A stretch of DNA of 64,000 nucleotides from Ailurus styani (Eukaryota; Chordata; Mammalia; Carnivora; Ailuridae), in contig LNAC01000275.1 in assembly GCA_002007465.1 (NCBI GenBank), positions 2,249,353 to 2,313,352 of the forward strand, given 5' to 3'. This document shows, one piece after another, positions 57,300 through 64,000 of this stretch (positions within the stretch are counted from its first letter, which is position 1; every line of letters starts with the position of its first letter). The position numbers were made by a program, and so were the translations under genes. The notes beneath the pieces are model-generated. The model was given only the letters and a program-made list of their open reading frames with translations, ran no database searches and was not told the origin of the DNA.

Positions 57300-57665
57300 C
57301 ATGAGGAGCAGGATGGAGGAGGAGGAGGAAGGGGGGGTGGGNNNNNNNNNNNNNNNNNNNNNNNNNNNNNNNNNNNNNNNNNNNNNNNNNNNNNNNNNNN
57401 NNNNNNNNNNNNNNNNNNNNNNNNNNNNNNNNNNNNNNNNNNNNNNNNNNNNNNNNNNNNNNNNNNNNNNNNNNNNNNNNNNNNNNNNNNNNNNNNNNNN
57501 NNNNNNNNNNNNNNNNNNNNNNNNNNNNNNNNNNNNNNNNNNNNNNNNNNNNNNNNNNNNNNNNNNNNNNNNNNNNNNNNNNNNNNNNNNNNNNNNNNNG
57601 AGGAAGAGGAGGACGAGGGAGAGGGGGAGGCAGAGGAGAAGGAGGAGGAGGCGGAGGAGGAGAGG
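57300..57665 (+). repeat. (GGA)n purine tract containing a 258-base N gap
   Basis: GGA/GAG triplets flank both sides of an unsequenced block at 57342-57599. The Glu/Arg-rich and Pro/Ser-rich frames over it come from the triplet repeat and the Ns. Confidence 0.95.
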
Positions 57666-57829
57666 CTCCCAGAGGACAGAGGCAATGTGGTGGGGACACT
57701 TGGAGGAAGGAAGGAGAGAGAAAGGCGTTGGGGAGGGGTGTATCTCTGCCTCCTGGGGGCAAAGGAGGCTGGGGCGAGCCGGGCACTATGGGGTGGTAGG
57801 GGGTGAGGAGGAGGTTGGAAGAGGGAGAG

Positions 57830-58620
57830 GTTACCCATGGGAGGCCTGGGCTGCCCCTCTGCTCTCCCGGGGCTGGGAATCTCTCCAGGCTGGGGGAAGA
57901 GCATGAGCTGTCAGCCCCTCCAGCGGGATGGGGGGGGGGGGCAGCGTCCCTTCCCAGTGCGCACACTCACAAGCCAGCTATTGGCCTTTTTCTCTCTTGC
58001 CCGCTTAGCTGCAACCCCCCCTCCCCGGCCCCCCTGCTTCCAGTTCTCAGAACTCACTCCCGTTGGATTCCAGGAAGTGGCCGGTGCAACTCTGTAACCA
58101 AATCCCCTCGAATCCCTTTGTATACTGTGTATGCCCCTCTGCCCCTCCGCGGTGTCCTTCAAGGCTGGGTCTGGGTCTGGTTACAGAGATCAGCGGGCGG
58201 CGGACCTGGGGGACCTAGGACGGTCCCAGGATCTCAGAGCCTCGGGAAGCAATCCCCGCCCACCGCCAGCAGGCAGCCCTCCCAGACTGGCCCAGCCCTA
58301 CAGACCCAGCCCTCCAATCACACCCTCCTCCCAGATGCTGGTGGGCCGCTGTGTCTCCAGCCGGTTGGCCCCCGGGGAAGGGGGTGGCACCAGGCCTGTC
58401 CCTGGCCCTTCCTTCCCTCCTTTGGTCCTAGGTCCAGGCATAGCTTATTTCCCCCAGCCGATCCTTTTCTAAGGGTTGCAGGCTCTGGAGGAAATGGTCA
58501 GAGGACACGTCTTGCTGTCCTCAGAGGAATCTGAAGTCCACTCCAGGCTGAAGCCCGGTGTCCTTTTCCTGCATCTTCGTTGCCCAGCTCCTTCCACCTC
58601 TCTGTGGACGGTCTTTTCCG
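57830..58620. other. Most GC-rich stretch of the window
   Basis: CpGs are denser here than elsewhere (for example CAGCGGGCGGCGGACC near 58190), but by rough hand count still well below the expectation for a true CpG island. No exon recognised; the 243-codon frame at 57803-58534 is a by-product of GC richness. Confidence 0.5.
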
Positions 58621-58649
58621 CCACATCTTATGTGCGAGGTGGGGCAGCC

Positions 58650-58930
58650 GGTCAGGGGTTGGCAAGGTTTTGCTGTAAAGGAAAATTTAGTAAATATTTT
58701 AGGCTTTGCAGAGCCACATGCATTCCTGGTACATATGCCTTTCCTTTCCTCTCCCCACTGCCCAGCTCTTTAAAAATGTAAAACAAAAAACAAACAAACA
58801 AACAAAAAATCCCACCACTGCCACAACAACAAAAAAGGAAAGAAAAAGAAATTCCTAGTTAAAAGCCTGAACAAAATAGGTGATGTAAGCGATGGCCATA
58901 TTTGGCCACAGTTTGTTGACCCCTGGGCTA
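58650..58930 (+). mobile_element. hAT-type DNA transposon fossil
   Basis: Left end GGTCAGGGGTTGGCAAGG..GCTGTAAAGG, then AGTAAATATTTTAGGCTTTG, and right end ATATTTGGCCACAGTTTG..GACCCCTGG: both ends of the family seen at 13378. The middle is an A-rich (CAAA)n insertion at about 58780-58850. Confidence 0.8.
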
Positions 58931-58934
58931 GATG

Positions 58935-59645
58935 TTCTCCCAGGCTGTTATCTGTTTAAAATGTCTTAAAAACTAATTCTGGGCCTAGACTGAGCTTTGC
59001 TGAGCCCTCATTCCACAGGCTGTCACCCTGAGAGTGTTGACAAAGGGTGCCACAATCTAATAAGTTTGAGAAGCAGATCCCTTCCTACAAGGACTTCACT
59101 GAGCCTTTACTCCATCAGTGGGAACCACGTCTCTCCCAAATCAGACCTCGGGAGACTCTAGTGTGTTTATCTGTAGCACTCTGGCTTTAAGGAAAATTGC
59201 CGGTGTTTTGTGAAATACCCTTGGAGAAGCAAATATTCTTCCATATGGATCTTCTCCCAGCTCTGCTTTTGACTTTGAAGAATCTACTTTCCATCTGGAG
59301 TTTGAAGCCCCTCCTCAGCAGCAAGTAGCATGAACACTAAGGGGACACCCCTGTTTGCTGAGCAGCCTCTGTTGGCCAGGAAGAAGGGGCAGCAGGGGAT
59401 GGGGCAGTGAGAAGAGCTCTGGGACCTTGTGTTTTGGAGGAGAGGGGAGGCCCGAGAGCCTGGGATGAGGCAGCAGGCCTCTTGAGAGTGGCATTTTGGG
59501 TGTTTCCTATTCCCCAGCTGAGGGGCTTGGAGAGCTCATTCATTTTAGCCCATGGAGCAGTGAGCTCTTCCCCGGCCCCAGCACCACCCATGTGAGCACA
59601 TGTGGTTAGATCAGTCAGGTGACACCCCCAGGAGCCAACTTCCTG
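58935..59645. other. Intergenic DNA, no gene seen
   Basis: No exon or repeat assigned. A 109-codon minus frame at 59337-59666 has no known domain. Confidence 0.45.
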
Positions 59646-59649
59646 TGAG

Positions 59650-59765
59650 GGAAAGTGCACGTTCAAGTCTCAGAGACCTTAGTTCTACTAAGAATTAGCT
59701 ATGCAATATCCGGCAAATCTTTTCCTCTTGGAATCTCAGCTCCAATAGGTTACTGCCTATTTTTG
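59650..59765 (+). repeat. Probable MIR fossil
   Basis: GTTCTACTAAGAATTAGC then CTTTTCCTCTTGGAATCTC resembles MIR in forward order. Worn. Confidence 0.45.
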
Positions 59766-60154
59766 CTCCGTGGGGGTCAAAGCTCGAAATTACAGCCCAC
59801 ATTCCCTGAGTTCGCTTCCAGATTTCATGCTGGAGGTCCAGTGGGAGCAGCATTAGAGAGAGAGGAGAAAGCATGGTTTGATGAGGAAGAGCAAGTAGTC
59901 TTCTGCCCTGTGGGGGTCCTCTGAAAGCAAGAATGAGGATGGGATGGAGTGTGCCTGGCTGTGGAAATGTCACTCCTCTGGGGAGTCTGTGGAGATTTGC
60001 AAGGTCTTGGCATGAGTGCCAGAGATCCCGCTAGCAGTGGGCAGGACTTGGGTTGCCAGCGTTCCCCTCTGTGATTCAGCTCAAGGTTGGGACCAGGGCA
60101 GCAGGAGGCTTCTGGGATAGCCTGGGTGCCAGGGGCTGGGGCAGCATTTGTCAC

Positions 60155-60342
60155 CCTTCTGGGGAAGATGACAACAGACAAGGTCCTACTGTGCTCGGGA
60201 ACCTTCTGGGGAAGATGACAACAGACAAGGTCCTACTGTGCTCAGGAACCTTCTGGGGAAGATGACTACAGACAAGGTCCTACTGTGCTCAGGAACCTTC
60301 TGGGGAAGATGACTACAGACAAGGTCCTACTGTGCTCGGGAC
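60155..60342. repeat. Minisatellite: four 47-bp copies
   Basis: Units start at 60155, 60202, 60249 and 60296 with CCTTCTGGGGAAGATGAC. They differ at two sites: ACAACAGAC in units 1-2 versus ACTACAGAC in 3-4, and CTCGGG in units 1 and 4 versus CTCAGG in 2 and 3. Confidence 0.96.
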
Positions 60343-60559
60343 CGAAGCAAGAAGGGGGCCCCAGGTAGAAGGTGGTGAGATGAGGCATTACAAATTTGAT
60401 CAAGTGCCTTCATCGTCAGAACGAATATTTCACTCAAAGCTTAAATCCAGGGAAGAAGGACAGGGCAAAGTGACAAGTAGAAGGGAAAGCAGAAAACAGG
60501 TAACGTCTTCAGATGGGCACTTGGTGGTTTGGTCATGAGTGGATGCGTGGTCTGGGAGC

Positions 60560-60785
60560 TGAGTGCAGAAAGAAAACACCACAAACCTAGAATTCTGTAT
60601 CCAGCAAAATTATCCTTCAAAAGGAAAAAAGAAAATAAAGACTAGACATTTTTAGACAAATAAGAATGGAAGGACTTTGTCACCAGGTGGCCCGCTTTGC
60701 AAGAAATGTTGAAAGCTCTTCAGAGAGAAGGAAAACTATATAGGTCAGAAATCCGGAACTACATAAAGAAAAGAAACCAAACTTA
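60560..60785 (+). mobile_element. L1 3' fragment
   Basis: CACAAACCTAGAATTCTGTATCC, AATTATCCTTCAAAAGG, TTTGCAAGAAATGTTGAAAG, CTTCAGAGAGAAGGAAAAC and GGTCAGAAATCCGGAACTAC match L1 near its ORF2/3' UTR end (key piece: TCTTCAGAGAGAAGG). Confidence 0.85.
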
Positions 60786-60786
60786 A

Positions 60787-60842
<56 letters not shown>
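60786..60842. repeat. (AAT)n microsatellite at L1 end
   Basis: About 18 pure AAT units directly after the L1 fragment, a likely expanded A-rich tail. Confidence 0.97.
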
Positions 60843-60843
<1 letters not shown>

Positions 60844-61414
60844 GAGGCATTAGAGCATTAGAGGAGTAAATGAAGACAAAGTAAATCTTTTATTTTTATT
60901 ATTCTTAATTGATCTACCAGAGAGCAGTTTGTTCAAAATTATAGTACCCACAGTGCATTCAGTGATTATGGTTTATGGATAAGCAAACAAGTGACAGGAA
61001 TGTCATAAGGGATAGGAGGAGGAATTTGGAAAATTCTGTTATTGTTATATGAGGCGTCCCCACCTGTTTTTTACCATGTCCAGGTGAATCGAGAGAAGGA
61101 GGTTGGTGCCCGCCAAATGTGCAGGTGAAGCTGGGCCTTCCTTTCTCTTTCAGGGCCCTTGAACACTCTAGTGCAGGGAGGAGCTTGCCCGAATGTGGCT
61201 TAGTCACATTACAAACGGGAGAGGTGAGGCCCACAGCTCATTTATGGTCACACCTAAGAGCATAGATCATTGTGGATTGTGGCCAGAGAAATGGCCATCC
61301 TTCCCGGTTAGGGGCTTTCTTAGGAGCAGGGTGTCCTGGGATCTTTGTCTCCTAAGAGTAGTGAGGGAGGTGGGTGAGGAAGATACACCTGAGGATGTAC
61401 GTTTCGCCAACAGT

Positions 61415-61585
61415 TCTTCAAGTGTGGTCCTTGGACAGGCAACATCAGTCACCTGGAAACTTGTATATTCAAGTTCCCAGTCCCTCCCTAGCCTATTGAA
61501 TGAAGATCTCCCCAGCCACCTGTGTTTAGGTTTTAGCCCTCTAGGTGACTGTGACATTCCCTGGAAATGGAAAGCCACTGGCCTA
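61415..61585 (-). mobile_element. MER5A hAT-Charlie fossil
   Basis: TTCTTCAAGTGTGGTCCTTGG, ACATCAGTCACCTGGAAAC and TGAATGAAGATCTCC follow MER5A in reverse (key piece: CAAGTGTGGTCCTTGG). Confidence 0.75.
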
Positions 61586-61589
61586 GTGT

Positions 61590-63875
61590 GTTCAGGTGGT
61601 ACATGGAGGGAAGACCAGCATTCCCATCTTGACTGGAAACCACTGGAGACCCACAGGGGGGCTGCAGTGGAGGAGATTGAGAGGACTCTCTCTGTTCTTC
61701 CCTGCCCTCCCCATCAGCTGTAGTGTTCCTTAGGTCTCCTTTCCACTGGGCACATCCCATAGTCACCCCTCTGGGCTTGAAGCCTTATCTGCTGGTCCCA
61801 GATAAAGAGTGAATTGGCCTAATCAGTCTGACTCGACTGACTGGCTCCAGGGAGGTCTTGGTGGTGCCACGGCCAGAAATGGAGCAGCTCACGTGGCTGA
61901 TCCCTCTCTCTGCACACCGTGGGCCTCCTCGCCACCGCCATCTCTCCCCTAGGAAACACCAGGCCTGTGCTGGGTTCTCCCTCCTTCCCAAACAGCCCCT
62001 AGCAACTTTATTCCCCAGACAGATAAGGGTGACTATCTAGGGTTTCTGTGACAATTGCAGTGGCGAAAGCCTCTCTGTCAAGGTCAGGCTGTCTTATAGG
62101 TGACTGTGGGGGAGAGAGAGAGAAACTGGGCTGAAATTATCTCAGCCTGCCACAGAGCAAAACAATGTGTCTTTGTAGCTCTCACTAGTATTGCAAGATA
62201 ACTGACATTTTGAATTACAGCTAATTCTCTGCCTTTATTGAGGAAATGGACCATCTTTGAAGCCACTGCTTTGCTTATTATAAAGCGTGGTTGAATAAAT
62301 CGATAGGGCAGGTTCTCCCCACATTGTAAAGAGGTGGAAATTTGTTGACTTTCCTCAGGCACTGAGTAAGTCATTGGCCGACAGGGACCCAAAGTCCCAT
62401 TCCTGGTATTGTGGTAGGAACCAGGGCTAATGTCCATGAAGGCCCCATCTGCGAGGGAGGTCGGCTGATGGACCAGATGTCTTCCCAGATGTTTCTCCCA
62501 GGCTCAGTCTGTGTGGCATGATGGCTCAACTAAAGGGATTTTTAATCCTGGGGAAAATGGTTGTCATTCAGGGCTGGCTCAAAATTTGGCAAAGCCTGCT
62601 GTGAGTGAAACCAAGAAGTAGGGCCAAAAAGCAGAGGGGTTTCCATGAGATCTTGGGTCGCAGGCCCGAGGCGAGGTGGGGCTGTGGCTGGGAGCGAGGG
62701 GCCGGGCAGGGGATGTCAGATTTCGTAGAGGCTGACTGTGTTCATCTGGGGCATCCTGACTCTGCTGATTCTTCTTCCTGGGCCTGAGCTTTCTCCTCTG
62801 TCTGCCTTCTTGCTCCAGAACTAGGAGGTAGATGGACCTGAGTGTGTGAGAAGGAACATTTGGTCAACTGCCAAATTCACGCCAAAGGCTGTTGAACACA
62901 TTATTACTTAATTGTTACGTTATTATTTACTCACTATTATTGAGGGAGATGAGTTTAGGAGGTGGCTGGATGTCTGGAGGGAGCAGAGGCAAATCCTGGA
63001 GTCCTGGGTATGTTGGAAATATGTTTTTGTTTGTAGCTTCATATCAGTCTTATGCAGAGCCTCAGTGGAGTGGAAGGATTTTCTGTGGTTGAGACAGGAA
63101 GGACCTTGAAGCCCCATGCCCTCAGCTTCTCCACTGCCTCTCGCAGTGACTTTAAGGCATCTTGGAGGATCCTGGGGTTCCATGGAACACAGGTTAGAAA
63201 CCCCTGAGGAAGCCTAATTAATTCCACGTGTTATTAGGGCAATTGAAGGCCTGTGTCTCAGCATGAGCACTCAGGTGGCCCCAACTGCTCCCTCAAGAGT
63301 CCCTCAACAAGGAGTTGAGAAGCCTGTTTTTTTGACAAGTGAGGCCTGCTGCTCCACAGCCCAGGGGTGGGCCTTGCTGCTAGAAGGACAGAGGTTGGAG
63401 TGTCTCCCTAAGGCAAACCCCAACAATGGCTGTGAATCCATTTCCAGTGGGGATCAGAAGGGGAGGCGACAGAGCAAAGAAGCAGGAGCTAAGCCAAGAA
63501 GAGCAGCTAGTTTTCTGGACCAGCCTTTCCACTCTTCTGATTTTCTTTATTGTATATCTCAACAACCGAGACTTTGAAGTAGTATTCCCACAGCTGCTTG
63601 ACAGAACATCAGACCCTTTGGATCTCCTACACACTTTTTTTTTTACCCTTCCATCCATAAAACAAGTTTGGCAAATGCTGCAACTGTAACCCCTGACTGG
63701 TGGTTCATAACCCCTAGAGCACAGCCAAGGTCCTGAGAAGTCCTGCACAAAAGAGACCTCTTCTGCTTTCCATAACAATGCCTTGCAGTTCATTGGGAAG
63801 CACCTGTTTAGTATCCCTAGAGATTAGCTTCTATGTCAAGCTCTTTCTTACACTGAAGTCAAGTTTGTTTACTCA
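61590..63875. other. Intergenic DNA, no gene seen
   Basis: No exon recognised. GTTCCATGGAACACAGG..AGAAACCCCTG at 63177-63209 may be one end of a worn hAT-Charlie repeat. Confidence 0.4.
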
Positions 63876-63879
63876 CAAC

Positions 63880-64000
63880 ATCCCCTACCCCTTGAGCTCT
63901 TCTTTGCTGCATATTGAGTCTCTCCCTTAATGAAATTTAATCTTCACTAGAGCAGGGACTTTAATGGAGAACAGTGTTTAGCACATAGCAAACAATTAAT
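63880..64000 (+). repeat. L2 3'-end fragment, cut by window edge
   Basis: CACTAGAGCAGGGACTTTAATGG, GTGTTTAGCACATAGCAAAC and AATTAAT are the forward L2 tail (key piece: AGAGCAGGGACTTTAATGG). Confidence 0.7.

Noticed and set aside
57224..57966. Long Glu/Arg-rich and Pro/Ser-rich open frames of 190-235 codons
   Set aside because: They cross 258 Ns and consist of GGA/TCC triplet repeats, so length comes from composition.
57803..58534. 243-codon plus-strand frame, the longest gap-free one
   Set aside because: GC-rich DNA has few stops. The translation has no domain, is Pro/Gly/Arg/Ser-rich, and other frames in the same place are equally open.
57830..58620. CpG-island promoter
   Set aside because: Rough hand count gives a CpG frequency far below expectation for an island, and no exon or known gene start was found.
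60678..60692. CTCF site (TCACCAGGTGGCCC)
   Set aside because: It lies inside an L1 3' fragment and misses a key position of the core.

Overview
This is nuclear DNA from a placental mammal of the order Carnivora. Seven tRNA-derived CanSINE insertions, both orientations of carnivore-type L1 3' ends, and older shared mammalian repeats (L2, MIR, MER5A, MER20, MaLR-type LTRs) fill much of it. Two SINEs, at about 24968-25150 and 42748-42960, have the body and tRNA-part wording I associate with mustelids (ferret, mink, otter group). The order is well supported. The family is an inference from memory.

Only one protein-coding gene can be supported: TNP1, spermatid nuclear transition protein 1, on the minus strand at 38058-38421. 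Its two short exons, 196-bp intron, TATA-like box, CRE-like site and poly(A) signal are all visible. In human, TNP1 lies on 2q35 in a gene-poor interval between IGFBP5 and DIRC3/TNS1. If gene order is conserved, the left side of the window faces IGFBP5 and the right side faces DIRC3. No exon of those neighbours was recognised.

Layout: 1-20 kb is repeat-rich intergenic DNA (L1 end, L2, MIR, hAT fossils, a possible ERV LTR near 12.1-12.7 kb, microsatellites). 20-28 kb is the most transposon-dense part: an L1 3' end split by a SINE, three further SINEs, LTR-like repeats and L1 fragments. It also holds a striking 20-bp perfect inverted repeat at 25372-25434. 28-37 kb is mostly MIR/L2 and unassigned DNA, with a small assembly duplication around a single N at 31720. 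37.4-38.6 kb holds a five-copy perfect 66-bp minisatellite followed by TNP1. 39-57 kb is again intergenic, with L2, MIR and L1 pieces and one candidate minus-strand 3' terminal exon at 44667-44851. 57-58.6 kb is a purine-rich tract with a 258-base sequence gap, followed by the most GC-rich stretch. 58.6-64 kb has a hAT fossil, a four-copy 47-bp minisatellite, an L1 3' end with an (AAT)n tail, and an L2 running off the right edge.

No operon, CRISPR array, tRNA, rRNA or novel multi-gene system is present. Almost all open reading frames other than TNP1 lie in repeats, low-complexity DNA or unconserved-looking sequence. I do not regard them as genes. Repeat family names rest on recalled consensus features, and their boundaries are approximate to tens of bases.
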